The notes: generated by a model not told the origin, from the letters alone. 64,000 nt of DNA from Rhodomicrobium sp. (GCA_021604665.1 BQJK01000001.1:434001-498000); one strand, 5' to 3'; numbered from the stretch's first letter, positions 1-9,717 are shown. A program made the numbers and translations.

Positions 1-1343
1 TCATTCAGTGGCGGCAACAGATTATCATCATCAGATGAGTTATCATCCCGCCCCTCTTCATAAAGCTTCAGAAAACCATCAAATTTAATGACCGTGCCAA
101 CCGCCCGCACCTGAAACACCCCAGCATCAGATGAGGCATCAATGTCAGCTGTCGTCCGCTCCATTACAGCCGCTTCCATTTGGCTGGCAATGGTCCGCTG
201 CCAGATAAGCCGGTAAAGCGCTAGTTCATCCTTACCAAGATATTTGGCAATCATCTTGGGGCGTCGGGAAAGTTCCGTCGGGCGGATGGCCTCGTGCGCT
301 TCTTGTGCGTTTTTAGCTTTGGTCTTGTAAATGCGCGGGCTAGAGGGGATGTAGTTCTGGCCGTAATCTTCGCCTATCACCCGGCGCGCTTCATTAATCG
401 CCTCAGGGATAATCTGCACACCGTCGGTTCTCATATAGGTGATAAGACCAACCGTCTCGCCGCCAATATCAATGCCCTCATAGAGCTTTTGCGCCACTTG
501 CATGGTTTGCCGGGCAGAAAAGCCAAGCTTGCGGGCGGCATCCATTTGCATAGTAGAAGTGGCAAACGGTGCATAAGGCCGGCGCTGAACGGATTTTGCT
601 TTTACGGAAGAAATTTTAAGGGTGCTGGCCTTTAACGCATCACGAATCCGGTGCGCTTCGGCTTCATTTGATATGCCATGCTTGTCAAATTTTTTGCCAT
701 TCTCGGAATAGATGCTGGCTTGAAACGGCTGACCATCTTTATTTTTCAAGTCAGAAATAACCGACCAATATTCAATCGGTTGAAATTGTTCAATCTCTAA
801 TTCCCGATCACAAATCAGCCTTAGCGCCACAGATTGCACCCGCCCGGCAGAACGAGAACCAGGCAGCTTGCGCCATAAAACAGGGGAGAGGCTAAACCCA
901 ACAAGATAATCAAGCGCCCGCCGGGCTAGATAGGCAGAGACCAGCGGCTGATCAATCTCGCGCGGATGCGCCAATGCATCAAGAATGGCAGATTTAGTCA
1001 CAGCGTTAAACGCCACCCTCTCCACTTCTACGCCCTTCAGCACCTTCTTATCATTCAGCACTTGCAGAATATGCCAGGAAATCGCCTCACCTTCACGATC
1101 CGGGTCAGTCGCGAGAATAAGCTTATCTGCGCCTTTAACGGCGGTGGTAATTTCTTTCAGAATTTTAGCTGACTTGCTATCCGTGTCCCAATGCATATCA
1201 AAATCATTATCGGGCTCAACGGAACCATTCTTGGATGGCAGATCTCTCACATGACCATAGGAAGCAAGGACTTTATAGTCAGTCCCAAGATATTTATTGA
1301 TGGTCTTTGCTTTAGCCGCAGATTCAACAATAACAATATTCAT
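1..1343 (-). CDS. topA: DNA topoisomerase I, 3' end cut by the window edge
   Basis: Type IA topoisomerase that relaxes negative supercoils through a 5'-phosphotyrosyl intermediate. About 447 codons are present. The N-terminal TOPRIM domain starts with MNIVIVESAAKAKTI and carries the acidic motif ATDPDREGEA near residues 79-87. The catalytic tyrosine lies in GLITYMRTD near residue 303. The ATG at 1343 gives the canonical family start, so the N terminus is complete and only the C-terminal zinc-ribbon region is missing. In alphaproteobacteria topA usually follows dprA, as it does here on the same strand, with one small gene inserted on the opposite strand. Confidence 0.97.
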   Translation of the reverse strand, partial: MNIVIVESAAKAKTINKYLGTDYKVLASYGHVRDLPSKNGSVEPDNDFDMHWDTDSKSAKILKEITTAVKGADKLILATDPDREGEAISWHILQVLNDKKVLKGVEVERVAFNAVTKSAILDALAHPREIDQPLVSAYLARRALDYLVGFSLSPVLWRKLPGSRSAGRVQSVALRLICDRELEIEQFQPIEYWSVISDLKNKDGQPFQASIYSENGKKFDKHGISNEAEAHRIRDALKASTLKISSVKAKSVQRRPYAPFATSTMQMDAARKLGFSARQTMQVAQKLYEGIDIGGETVGLITYMRTDGVQIIPEAINEARRVIGEDYGQNYIPSSPRIYKTKAKNAQEAHEAIRPTELSRRPKMIAKYLGKDELALYRLIWQRTIASQMEAAVMERTTADIDASSDAGVFQVRAVGTVIKFDGFLKLYEEGRDDNSSDDDNLLPPLN

Positions 1344-1700
1344 ATTCAGCCTCTAAAAAGTAACCGGCTCGCCGCAAGTGATATATTATTCGGGAAAACA
1401 TTACCGAGAATAGGAACAAGAAAATGGTTAATTTTGCTTGAGCTGTCAAATCCCTAATTCAAAAACTCTTGATATAAGCATTTCAGCCCGCTAAGGTTGT
1501 GCAAATCAAAACCACACGCATAAAGTGTTGTTAGGTGTATCTGGCCAGTGCATCCATATGTCTCTTTAGCACTCATTCGGAAAATATTCTCATCTATTTT
1601 GATGCACCAAACATACACCCCGGTAAAGTCACAAAAACGACAGTATGCGCGCTGCAAAATAACATAGCAGGCCGAATGAGGCGCTATAGGGAGCTACATT
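1344..1700. other. intergenic region between topA and a divergent small gene
   Basis: About 357 bp separate the divergent starts of topA and the 104-residue gene. A leftward 67-codon frame exists here (1454-1657), but it has no convincing ribosome binding site and an odd Cys-rich composition, so I treat it as chance. No clear operator or RNA structure was seen. Confidence 0.4.
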
Positions 1701-2015
1701 ATGGCATCTTCTAAACGGGGTCAGTGCCCAAATGAACAAGATAAGCCCTCACCACCCGAGCCAGAAATTGAGGCATCACCTGATGAAGATATGGCAACGG
1801 CGCCGACACTCACTGAAACAGATATAGATAGTTTCGCCGCAGATAAAACAGCTCACCTTCATTATATATCTGGCATCACAAAAGAATTACAAATCATCGC
1901 GGACCAGATGGGTGAGCCATTTTTAGCCTATCTCCTGGACATGGCCACAATTGAAGCCAGCGCCAAGGCTGACCATCTCAATAACATACCGCGCTCAGGC
2001 GCAGATAATGATTAA
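1701..2015 (+). CDS. small conserved alphaproteobacterial protein, function unknown
   Basis: A 104-residue protein. The first 45 residues are Pro/Glu/Asp-rich and look disordered. The C-terminal half (about 50-95) reads as an amphipathic helical segment containing ITKELQIIADQMGEPFLAYLLDMA. This is the kind of short helical domain seen in Rhizobiales proteins of about 70-110 residues next to DNA-metabolism genes, but I cannot assign a function. An AGGGAG ribosome binding site lies 8-13 bp before the ATG. It faces away from topA and converges on dprA. Confidence 0.75.
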   Translation: MASSKRGQCPNEQDKPSPPEPEIEASPDEDMATAPTLTETDIDSFAADKTAHLHYISGITKELQIIADQMGEPFLAYLLDMATIEASAKADHLNNIPRSGADND

Positions 2016-2043
2016 GTAAGATTAGTCATCGCTGGCAACGCGG

Positions 2044-3306
2044 CTAATTCACCGCAGTACAAAGTGATACCCTCTGATCACCGTGATGCTCAATCAGTCC
2101 TTCAAGGTCCAGTTCAAGCAGAGCAATCTGCAAATCACGCGCGCTGCACCCAAGAACCCGTGTAAGACTATCGCGATCAATAGGTACAGGGCCGAGCATA
2201 TCAAGCAATCTAGCTCGAAGCCCAGCAGTCTCAGCCAGGTTCAGATCACCATTAGGGCCGCTTTCATCACAGCCTGTTTCATCACATATGGGCGATGGTA
2301 TCTCTGAATGCAGTTGGCTGGAAGAGGACATCGGGCCCGGCAATATAACCTCTGAAAATCCGGAACCATCGCCATTCGGTGACTTATAGCGCTCCATTTC
2401 TTGCAGCACATCCATCGCCTTCACCACCAATCCAGCGCCATCTTGTATTAGTTTATTTGTCCCCTGCGCACGCGGATCCAGCGGGTGTCCCGGCACAGCA
2501 AACACATCACGCCCCTGTTCACCAGCATAACGCGCCGTTGTTAGCGAGCCAGAGCGCAGCGCTGCCTCCATCACAACCGTAGCTGCTGAAATACCAGAGA
2601 TAATCCGGTTCCGCCGCGGAAAATCCTTAGCCCGCGCCTTATAGCCAAATGGCATTTCAGAAATCACCAAACCTTCAATGCCAATCTGTTTATAAAGAGC
2701 CTCATTCTGAAACGGGTAGATATGATCAATGCCGCCGCCCAGAACAGCAATAGTGCCGCTCTCTAGCGAGCCTTGATGAACGGCCGTATCAATACCCCGC
2801 GCCAGGCCAGAAACCGTTAAAAATCCACCCGCCCCGATAACCGAAGCAAATTGTGCCGTGAATTTAAGCCCCGTAGCGGAAGCATTGCGTGAGCCTACAA
2901 TTGCAATTCCAACCTGGTGGCTCAGCTCATGCCGTCCCATCACTGTTAGCACCGGCGGCGCGCCGTCAATGGCTGCAAGCCAGCGCGGATAACCAGGCTC
3001 ACCAATAGCCACAATCTCCGCGCCGTATTTCCTGGTCCGCTCAAGTTCAAACCGGGCATCATCACTGCTAAAAAGTTGAAAGCGTCGCCGGCCAAATTCA
3101 CCAGCCTCCAGCGCATAAACAGCCCGTTCAGCGCTACCAAAATGATTAAGGAGATCCCGGAAGGTCACAGGGCCAATACGCGCCGTGCGGCAGAGGCGAA
3201 GCCAATCAACCCGCTGCGCTTCGCTAAGCTGTTGGCCAGCTGGTGGTAAGCTGCTTTGAAAAAGGTCAGATTGTTTATTTCTGTCCAATCTTACTTTCCT
3301 CACCAT
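2044..3306 (-). CDS. dprA: DNA-processing protein DprA (Smf)
   Basis: DprA binds incoming single-stranded DNA during transformation and loads RecA. The 420-residue protein has an N-terminal helical/HhH-like region (EAQRVDWLRLCRTARIGP), then the Rossmann-like core with GIAIVGSRNASATG, VSGLARGIDTAVH, GGGIDHIYPFQN and RNRIISGIS. A C-terminal winged-helix domain follows (about 365-410), a common addition in alphaproteobacteria. Its start overlaps the end of plsY by 32 bp, so the two are probably co-transcribed and translationally coupled. No competence genes are visible nearby. Confidence 0.95.
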   Translation of the reverse strand: MVRKVRLDRNKQSDLFQSSLPPAGQQLSEAQRVDWLRLCRTARIGPVTFRDLLNHFGSAERAVYALEAGEFGRRRFQLFSSDDARFELERTRKYGAEIVAIGEPGYPRWLAAIDGAPPVLTVMGRHELSHQVGIAIVGSRNASATGLKFTAQFASVIGAGGFLTVSGLARGIDTAVHQGSLESGTIAVLGGGIDHIYPFQNEALYKQIGIEGLVISEMPFGYKARAKDFPRRNRIISGISAATVVMEAALRSGSLTTARYAGEQGRDVFAVPGHPLDPRAQGTNKLIQDGAGLVVKAMDVLQEMERYKSPNGDGSGFSEVILPGPMSSSSQLHSEIPSPICDETGCDESGPNGDLNLAETAGLRARLLDMLGPVPIDRDSLTRVLGCSARDLQIALLELDLEGLIEHHGDQRVSLCTAVN

Positions 3307-3865
3307 TTATCAAGCGCTCAATGTTGCTCTGATGGCGAATGATCACAAGCATAGACATCAGGAAGAACATGATGGCGTAATCCTGCCCGCCCTGAAAATA
3401 AGCAATTATCGGCGCTCCCAGGGTCGCGCCAATAGCTGAAAGTGAGGAGTAACGAAGAGCCACAGCCAGCAGCAGCCAGATGATAAGAAAGCCCAGCCCA
3501 ACAATTGGCAAAACGCCAAAGGCAACGCCGATATAAGTGGCAACCCCTTTGCCGCCTTTAAACTTCAGCCACAAGGGAAACATATGCCCTAAAAGTGCCG
3601 CGACACCAGCCAACATCCCATGTGGGGCTTCAGCCCATAAACTTGTGGCAATAACAACAGGAACAAACCCTTTTGCAATATCCCCAAGCAGGGTCAGAAA
3701 GGCAATGAACTTATTTCCGGTTCGCAGCACATTGGTCGCCCCGATATTACCAGAGCCTATGGACCTTACATCACCAAGACCCGCCAATTTAGCAAACACT
3801 AACCCAAAAGGGATCGTGCCAGAAAAGTAGCCAATCAAAGCCGCGCATATAAGTTCAACTAGCAT
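3275..3865 (-). CDS. plsY: glycerol-3-phosphate acyltransferase PlsY
   Basis: Inner-membrane enzyme that transfers the acyl group from acyl-phosphate to glycerol-3-phosphate, the first step of phospholipid synthesis. About 196 residues with five or so membrane segments and the PlsY signatures IGSGNIGATNVLRTG near residue 38 and KFKGGKGVATYIG near residue 105. The frame is open upstream to 3958, but the ATG at 3865 has a GAGGGGA ribosome binding site and gives the family's usual start (MLVELICAALIGYFSG). It precedes and overlaps dprA. Confidence 0.94.
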   Translation of the reverse strand: MLVELICAALIGYFSGTIPFGLVFAKLAGLGDVRSIGSGNIGATNVLRTGNKFIAFLTLLGDIAKGFVPVVIATSLWAEAPHGMLAGVAALLGHMFPLWLKFKGGKGVATYIGVAFGVLPIVGLGFLIIWLLLAVALRYSSLSAIGATLGAPIIAYFQGGQDYAIMFFLMSMLVIIRHQSNIERLINGEESKIGQK

Positions 3866-4098
3866 GAAGCCAACGTTTCCCCTCAATATCAAATATATTG
3901 CAAAAAATATTATTGGCATGTTTCTGCTAGCAACAATATTCAGATGGAGAATAATCAACCAGGAGAAGTATGGACAAGTAAAATGTGTAAAATCAGCAGA
4001 AAAAACCGCCGTTAAGCTAAGCCTGTTCCGTATTAAAGCCGTATAATATACCGGGACTTAAAGAATAATCAGCATGCTAAGTTAAATTCCGATAAAGC

Positions 4099-5514
4099 TT
4101 AACTGGAGGGGGGAGTTAACTTTTCGGTGAGGCTTTCAAATTCTCGGCGCAGCTCTTCATTCTTGAAAACCTGGTCAAACCCCGGTGCCTCAAGCATCTG
4201 CATCGCTTCAAAAGATGATTTGGCATCATCAATCAACGCCCGCAATTGAAAGCTCGCTTCAACAGTAGAGAAGGTGTTATCCGCAATGCGTAAATCACGG
4301 CGCGTCTGCGCCCGTGCCCGCACCATTTGCGCGCGCTGGGTTTTAAGATAATCACGGTAGAATAAAGCCACTCGCTCAGAAAATGCCTGTTCTTTTAAGT
4401 TGGCATTTAAAACCCGGCTCTGGTCATCTCTGTTCCGCTCGCGCAGCAGCCGCCTGGTATCCGCCCGGGCTTTTTTAATATTGTTCAAAATATCACTCAT
4501 ACGCTTCAGATAAACCTGATCAATTTTCTCAATCACATGGTTTTGTGCATGGAGCAGCATGGCATAAAGGGCGGCATGCATCGCAAAATAGCGCCGTGAA
4601 GTTTTAATCTCACCAGAGGCATCATCCATCAGGCTGCTAAGACGATCATCAATTTGCCGCGCCGCCTGGTAGGCCGCAACCATCTTAATCATATCGCCGC
4701 CAACAACCGAGCCAAGAAGGAGGTCTACCTGTTCAGTTGTCACCATAAGGCCAGAGCGTTGCAGTGCGGTTTGAATCTCACCCTTGGCTTTTGCGATCTC
4801 AGCTTCATTCGCCTGAATGCGTTTTTTAAGATCAACAATCTCCTCATCAATTGATGAGACCGTATCACTCAATATACCAGGCAGCAGCGCATCATCCGGC
4901 GCAGAAAGCCGTTTTTCCCGCAAGCCGGTGATCTGGTCTTCTATGGCGCTAATATTCGTGCGCGCGGCATCGAGCCGTTTTTGAATTTCGACAAGCGGCA
5001 CATCCGTGACAACATCGAGAGCTGCATCAAGCAACTCCTGCACATCTTCCATGCGCCGCTCTTTTGTTTCCCGCCAAATAGGGGGGACTATAAAATCGCT
5101 TTCGGAAGGCAGCTTATTGGCATCAACCCGTTGGGTGGCGGTGTCTGCTAAAAGTTTGGAAACCGCTTGAAACAACCGTCTGGCTTCGGCGTCATCTTTC
5201 GCTAAACCATCCTCGTCAAGTGGTGGTAAGGGCTTAGCGCCCAGCTCTGATGCCATTTCAGAGGGCCGCTCGGCCAGAGTTTCAGCCCCGGTATCAGCTA
5301 AGGCAAGCCGCGATGTATGAGGGGCTACAAATATAAGCGCCAAAACTATTAAGGTAAGAGATTGTAAAAGCGCCGCCACCCGCCGCCCAAGCTGTGTCGC
5401 AGTATCAATCTTGTTCAGCTGTTCTGTGAATATCACTTGTTTATTCCCGCTTAAATATCCATCACAACGTGATTTTATTGCTCTAACAGTCCAGACCCAT
5501 CTACCCATTACCAC
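4099..5514 (-). CDS. secreted coiled-coil protein, function unknown
   Basis: A 471-residue protein with a long basic N-terminal region, one hydrophobic segment near residues 46-65 (ALLQSLTLIVLALIFVAP) that could be a late-starting signal peptide or anchor, and then a mostly charged helical body. The region of about 165-260 (KRLDAARTNISAIEDQITGLREK and onward) has clear heptad character. There are no cysteines in the body and no recognised catalytic motif. It is probably an exported structural protein of the periplasm or envelope. A start closer to the hydrophobic segment cannot be excluded. Confidence 0.75.
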   Translation of the reverse strand: MVMGRWVWTVRAIKSRCDGYLSGNKQVIFTEQLNKIDTATQLGRRVAALLQSLTLIVLALIFVAPHTSRLALADTGAETLAERPSEMASELGAKPLPPLDEDGLAKDDAEARRLFQAVSKLLADTATQRVDANKLPSESDFIVPPIWRETKERRMEDVQELLDAALDVVTDVPLVEIQKRLDAARTNISAIEDQITGLREKRLSAPDDALLPGILSDTVSSIDEEIVDLKKRIQANEAEIAKAKGEIQTALQRSGLMVTTEQVDLLLGSVVGGDMIKMVAAYQAARQIDDRLSSLMDDASGEIKTSRRYFAMHAALYAMLLHAQNHVIEKIDQVYLKRMSDILNNIKKARADTRRLLRERNRDDQSRVLNANLKEQAFSERVALFYRDYLKTQRAQMVRARAQTRRDLRIADNTFSTVEASFQLRALIDDAKSSFEAMQMLEAPGFDQVFKNEELRREFESLTEKLTPPSS

Positions 5515-5875
5515 TCAGATGGGGCGAGATTGAGGGAAGTCAATAGCCCGAGGGTTATGCCCGCAAACAGTATATATACGGGCGAGCATCGCTAAATATA
5601 AGAAATAACTCATGACTTCGTAGTTTACTCGATGATTTTAAAAAAGCTCCAATCCCGCGATGAGAGGGGGAGAAGATGATCCTCAGAGTTGCGCCTCACC
5701 CCGAATCGCGAAAAATTGAGGTGTTAATCTGATTTAGCGATCAACAACCGCGCTCTATAGATTATCGCAGAGGGCAATCTCATAAAATATCGGCTCAGAT
5801 TGTTGAGCCAATACCCACCTCCCTCCAATCAGGCACAACAGAGAGTGCCAGCCAACAAGGAAACGGAGCTTTCTT
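5515..5875. other. intergenic region between two divergent genes
   Basis: A 361-bp divergent promoter region. It must carry promoters for the coiled-coil protein and the PEP-mutase-like enzyme, but I see no recognised operator, RNA or repeat. Confidence 0.4.
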
Positions 5876-6760
5876 TTGACACCAGCCAGAGACATAGCCG
5901 CCACCCTCGGTGTGGAATGGCAGTCAGACACCCCGCTTATAATACCTGAAGTTTGGGATGTTGCCTCCGCGCGTCTGCTGGAAAACTCTAACTATCCGGT
6001 GCTCTGCACATCAGCCTCCTCATATGCCTGGGCCCATGGCTACCGCCCTAGCGAGCGCGTTGGTTTAGAAGAGCTGCTAATCATAGCCGGGCGCATTGCC
6101 AGAGATTGCAAAACACCCCTCATCGCAGACCTTGAAGGCTGCTTTGATCGCTCCAACCAATTTGTTAAAAAGGGTGTTGTCGCCGCCTTGACCATTGGCT
6201 GCAAAGGCATCGTTATCGGTGATGGAGGCAGAGATGGCCTGCAACAAATGCTCGGCATAATAGAGGTGGCAAACCGCATCAAAAGCGCCCGCATTGCAGA
6301 GATGGAGCAAAAGAAAAAGCTGTTCCTGATTGCCAGAACTGATGTGTTCCATCTGGCTGGAATAATGGCCAACCCTTTTGAAGAGGCTATTAACCGGGCA
6401 AGCGCCTATCTCAATGCCGGGGCTGATCTAATCCATGTTTCAGGCATTCAAAACCCTGATGTGGTGGCAGAGCTTTGCGCCCGGATTAATGGCCCTGTCG
6501 CCATTACTGTGAGCTTAAGCGGCGCCCCCTCGCTGGAGCGCTACAATGATAGCGGCGTCGCAGTCATTGCGCTGGGCACCGGCCTCATGCGCGCGGCCTT
6601 CACCAACATGAAAGCAATAGCAGAAGAGCTGCTAGGCAATGGCAGTTTCAATTATCTGAACGACGCAATGACAGATAATGACTTAAGCGACCTCATCACG
6701 GCGCCAGACCAGGGCAATGCAGCTCTCCACGCGATGCTTCATAAAAGCGCATCAAGTTAA
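5876..6760 (+). CDS. isocitrate lyase/PEP mutase superfamily protein
   Basis: A 294-residue TIM-barrel enzyme of the isocitrate lyase/PEP phosphonomutase superfamily. Visible motifs are PVLCTSASSYAWAHGY (substrate loop side), ADLEGCFD (metal-coordinating acidic strand), IVIGDGG and FLIARTDVF, in family order. The isocitrate lyase signature KKCGH is absent and the gating loop looks unlike methylisocitrate lyase, so the reaction could be a C-C or C-P lyase or hydrolase step on a 2-oxo acid; the substrate is unknown. It uses a TTG start at 5876 behind AAGGAAACGGAG. It is followed by a rhodanese gene on the same strand. Confidence 0.85.
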   Translation: MTPARDIAATLGVEWQSDTPLIIPEVWDVASARLLENSNYPVLCTSASSYAWAHGYRPSERVGLEELLIIAGRIARDCKTPLIADLEGCFDRSNQFVKKGVVAALTIGCKGIVIGDGGRDGLQQMLGIIEVANRIKSARIAEMEQKKKLFLIARTDVFHLAGIMANPFEEAINRASAYLNAGADLIHVSGIQNPDVVAELCARINGPVAITVSLSGAPSLERYNDSGVAVIALGTGLMRAAFTNMKAIAEELLGNGSFNYLNDAMTDNDLSDLITAPDQGNAALHAMLHKSASS

Positions 6761-6854
6761 AATTCGCCCCCTCCATTCACTTTGCCGTAATTTCATGCGA
6801 AAAAGTGATAGGCAGATATTTATAGTCTGAACAACCAGTGGGGGAGCGTCTAGG

Positions 6855-7253
6855 ATGGCACAGGAAATCACTCTGCATGTTAAAGATATGGTGGCCAAAG
6901 CCAAAGCCACAATTAATGAACTCAGCGCAGAAGAGGCAATACGCCTGTCCGGCGAGGCCAAAACGCTGATTATTGACCTACGCGATATTAGAGAACGCCA
7001 GAGAGATGGCTACATTGCAAACTCGCTCCATGTGCCAAGAGGCATGTTAGAATTCTGGATTGATCCTGAAAGCCCCTATCATAAATCTGAATTTGTAGAA
7101 GACAGGCATTTCATCTTCCATTGTGCATCCGGGTGGCGGTCCGCACTATCGGCTAGCACCGCCCAGAATATGGGGCTCAATCCCGTATCTCATATCGATG
7201 GCGGCTTATCCGCTTGGGTAAAAGCTGGCGGCCCCATCACTAAATCTGAATAA
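6855..7253 (+). CDS. single-domain rhodanese-like sulfurtransferase
   Basis: A 132-residue cytoplasmic protein with one rhodanese domain. IIDLRDIRERQRDGYIANSLHVPRG marks the N-terminal half. The active-site loop FHCASGWRSALSA carries the catalytic cysteine near residue 104, and IDGGLSAWVKAGGP closes the fold. These proteins carry a persulfide sulfur to an acceptor; the acceptor is unknown here. The ATG follows a GGGGGAG ribosome binding site. The gene lies 68 bp upstream of a thioredoxin-fold gene, so a shared thiol/persulfide role is possible but inferred. Confidence 0.9.
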   Translation: MAQEITLHVKDMVAKAKATINELSAEEAIRLSGEAKTLIIDLRDIRERQRDGYIANSLHVPRGMLEFWIDPESPYHKSEFVEDRHFIFHCASGWRSALSASTAQNMGLNPVSHIDGGLSAWVKAGGPITKSE

Positions 7254-7320
7254 CGGTAAACAGCACCCCCATGGCAATATGGCGCGCTTGCCTACAGGGG
7301 ACAGAAGAGGAGAACAACAT

Positions 7321-7878
7321 ATGGCTGTTGAAACACCAATTTGCGACTTTGGCTGGCAAGCGCCGGACTTTTCACTAAAGGGGGTAGATGGCAAAGTTTA
7401 CAGCCCAACCGACATTAAAGGTGAAAAAGCCACCCTCATTATGTTCATCTGCAACCATTGCCCCTATGTGCGCTCCATCATAGATCGCATCGTCAGAGAC
7501 GTGAAAGAGCTACAGGCTATGGGCATGTCTGCGGTGGCCATTTGCGCGAATGATGCCACAGAATATCCTGAAGATAGTTTTGAAAATATGATCAAATTCG
7601 CGGAGCAGCATGGCTTCACCTTTCCCTATCTCCAGGATGAAAGCCAACAGGTCGCCAAAGCCTATGATGCCGTCTGTACCCCCGATTTTTTCGGCTTTGA
7701 TAAAAACCTCGGCCTACAATATAGAGGCCGCCTGGATGCCAGCCGCAAAGAAGCCGCAGCACCAGATGTTCGGCGAGATCTATTCCTTGCTATGCAGCAG
7801 GTTATAGAAACAGGCGCCGGTCCAAAAGACCAGATCCCTTCCATGGGGTGCTCAATTAAATGGAAAAACCAAAGCTAA
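7321..7878 (+). CDS. thioredoxin-fold (AhpC/TSA-like) protein
   Basis: About 185 residues of the peroxiredoxin/thioredoxin superfamily: APDFSLKGVDGKVY at the N terminus, MFICNHCPYVRSIIDR with a CxxC pair, then SYDAVCTPDFF-like sequence (AYDAVCTPDFFGFDK) with the cis-Pro region. This matches the alkyl-hydroperoxide-reductase-like thioredoxin family proteins of proteobacteria. The frame opens at 7279, but the ATG at 7321 is preceded by AGAGGAG and fits the family start (MAVETPICDFGWQAPDF). Confidence 0.9.
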   Translation: MAVETPICDFGWQAPDFSLKGVDGKVYSPTDIKGEKATLIMFICNHCPYVRSIIDRIVRDVKELQAMGMSAVAICANDATEYPEDSFENMIKFAEQHGFTFPYLQDESQQVAKAYDAVCTPDFFGFDKNLGLQYRGRLDASRKEAAAPDVRRDLFLAMQQVIETGAGPKDQIPSMGCSIKWKNQS

Positions 7879-8337
7879 TAGTGCAATGAAGACGAGCCGT
7901 CACACAATTAAGTGGATGCCATTTGAGCGGCCCGCCAATCTGGTGGCAGCTCGTCTCCTCGCGCGGTAAAATAAGCCGCCGGGGTAGGCAACATCGAAGG
8001 TTTTCATAGCTCAAAGGTCTATAAATTATGGTGCAATAAGCATCAGCTTTGAGATGAGGTGATGAAATAACACCGCCGCTTATCACTCAGACAAGCTCTG
8101 CCACCCCGTTTTAATAGAGGGCGGAGAAGCGATATTTTAAGCATAGGCTAAAATTTCTAAGCTCATCAAACCACCTCCAGATAGGAACATGAGTGCTTAT
8201 CAATAAGCTCTCAATTAGCGCCCAAGCTAGTGATGAAAGCCTCCGTTTAGACAAGTAAGAAACCGACCATCCTTTAGAGAGGCTATTCATAATGAGGATG
8301 GTAAGTCATTGGTTATGGTCAGTATTTAGCAATTGAG
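7879..8337. other. intergenic region with a long-spaced inverted repeat
   Basis: About 460 bp without a convincing gene. AGACGAGC at 7890-7897 is repeated inverted at 7949-7956, with a 51-bp loop that contains smaller GC-rich pairings. No T-run follows, so it is not a plain terminator. Confidence 0.35.
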
Positions 8338-8553
8338 GTGCGCGAGCTCCTGCGAGCAAACATGCCAAATGTAAATCCATTCAGCGAGTTGCAGAACCGG
8401 ACCGGCGGGGAAGAAAACAATAGAGCTGGCGTCAATCCAAACCGAAGTATAAGCAATGATATGACTATACAAGCTATTATGATTAGAAAAATTTACCGAA
8501 ATCTCCTGCCGGATGATAAAGAAAAACTTGCATCAAAGCGGCGAGAGAGCTAA
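8338..8553 (+). CDS. possible small protein (doubtful)
   Basis: A 71-codon frame starting with GTG behind a weak TTGAG element. The C-terminal 30 residues (MTIQAIMIRKIYRNLLPDDK...) look like a real charged helix, while the N-terminal part is low in information. It could equally start at an internal ATG near 8461. It lies upstream of the cold-shock gene. No family recognised. Confidence 0.3.
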   Translation: MRELLRANMPNVNPFSELQNRTGGEENNRAGVNPNRSISNDMTIQAIMIRKIYRNLLPDDKEKLASKRRES

Positions 8554-8718
8554 AACACCACAGCACGTGACTTAATGTTAAGCGGTCACGCATCAGAGAC
8601 ACGGTTAAGACTTCATGTGTTCAACGACATAATGACCCTTCCCGACTATCTGACTACATCTGGGCGATTATTCGTCTAATTCTGCTTACTAAAGAACTAC
8701 CGGGAAAGGATCCCTCAT

Positions 8719-8931
8719 ATGTCAACTAAAGGCACAGTAAAATTTTTCAACCACAGCAAAGGCTTTGGTTTCATCACTCCAGAAGACGGAAGCAAAGATG
8801 TATTCGTACACATCACTGCTCTTGAACGTTCTGGTATTCCACAAATCGACGAAGGTGACAAAGTTAGCTTCGAGATTGAAGATGATCCACGCGGTCGTGG
8901 CAAGCAGGCAACTAACCTGCAAATGGCTTAA
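8719..8931 (+). CDS. CspA-family cold-shock protein
   Basis: A 70-residue OB-fold protein that binds single-stranded RNA and DNA. Both nucleic-acid binding motifs are present: [11 protein letters not shown] (RNP1) and DVFVHITAL (RNP2). An AAAGGA site precedes the ATG. The gene has an upstream untranslated region of over 100 bp, as is usual for csp genes, and ends before a strong intrinsic terminator at 9004-9041. Confidence 0.96.
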   Translation: MSTKGTVKFFNHSKGFGFITPEDGSKDVFVHITALERSGIPQIDEGDKVSFEIEDDPRGRGKQATNLQMA

Positions 8932-9003
8932 ATCCATTGCCTTGCGGGCGAAGGTCGTGAGCTATAATTTATAGCCCCTTTTGCCAGCGTTGAACGATAC
9001 TAG

Positions 9004-9041
9004 AAAATGCCGCCGGTCAGTCAGTCCGGCGGCATTTTTTT
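9004..9041 (+). terminator. intrinsic terminator after the cold-shock gene
   Basis: A 13-bp stem (arms 9004-9016 and 9026-9038, AAAATGCCGCCGG and its complement) with a 9-nt loop, running into T residues to 9041. Confidence 0.9.
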
Positions 9042-9131
9042 ATGGCTGATGATGACCATGTAAACCAGAGCGCTTACCTATCTAATAGTCTGCGCCGGCA
9101 AATGGCAGCGAAGCCCTGAAAAAAAAGGCTA

Positions 9132-9518
9132 TTACTTCACTGAAATACAGGTACAGTCTGCGCGGCGAAATATCTCCTGTGAAACACTCCCAAACATACT
9201 CTCTTCAGAAGCCGAAGCCCCTCGGCAACCCATCACAATCGTCGAGGCGGAAAATCGCTTAGCTGCAAGCAAGATGCACTCAGCGGGCACACCGTAAACC
9301 ACTTCAATTTCAGCCGCGTCTGCAGAGCGGTGATTCAATTTCTTTTTAGCAGCTGAGACAATCGCTGCGGCCCGCGCCGCATTCTCTTCAGTTCTGGTCG
9401 CCCCTGCCACATGGATCAGCACTAAGTTTGTTTTATATTTCTCTGAAAGGTCAAGCGCGATATGCAAAGCCTTATAAGCATGCTGAGACGCATCAAACGG
9501 CACCAGAATAACTGACAT
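9132..9518 (-). CDS. universal stress protein, UspA family
   Basis: A 128-residue single Usp domain. It begins with VILVPFDASQHAYKAL and ends with the nucleotide-binding signature G-x2-G-x9-G-S (MGCRGASASEESMFGSVS), so it is likely an ATP-binding member. Cytoplasmic. Its role is usually stress survival; no specific partner is visible. Confidence 0.93.
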   Translation of the reverse strand: MSVILVPFDASQHAYKALHIALDLSEKYKTNLVLIHVAGATRTEENAARAAAIVSAAKKKLNHRSADAAEIEVVYGVPAECILLAAKRFSASTIVMGCRGASASEESMFGSVSQEIFRRADCTCISVK

Positions 9519-9717
9519 AATTCACCTCAAAGCGTTAAGACAACAGAAGTGGATGATATACCAGCCAACTTAAAAAGCCGCTAATCCCTCATGGTAATTA
9601 ATAACTTAGAGCAATTATCACAGTTAAAAAGCGCGGCTCAAAATCAAACCAATCGTTAATCCCAGAAACTGTTAACCATTTTTGCGTAAAATAACCCCAT
9701 TGAGTATGGAGTTTAAA

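Noticed and set aside
1454..1657. 67-codon leftward frame upstream of topA
   Set aside because: No ribosome binding site, Cys/Tyr-rich random-looking composition, and it lies in the divergent promoter region.
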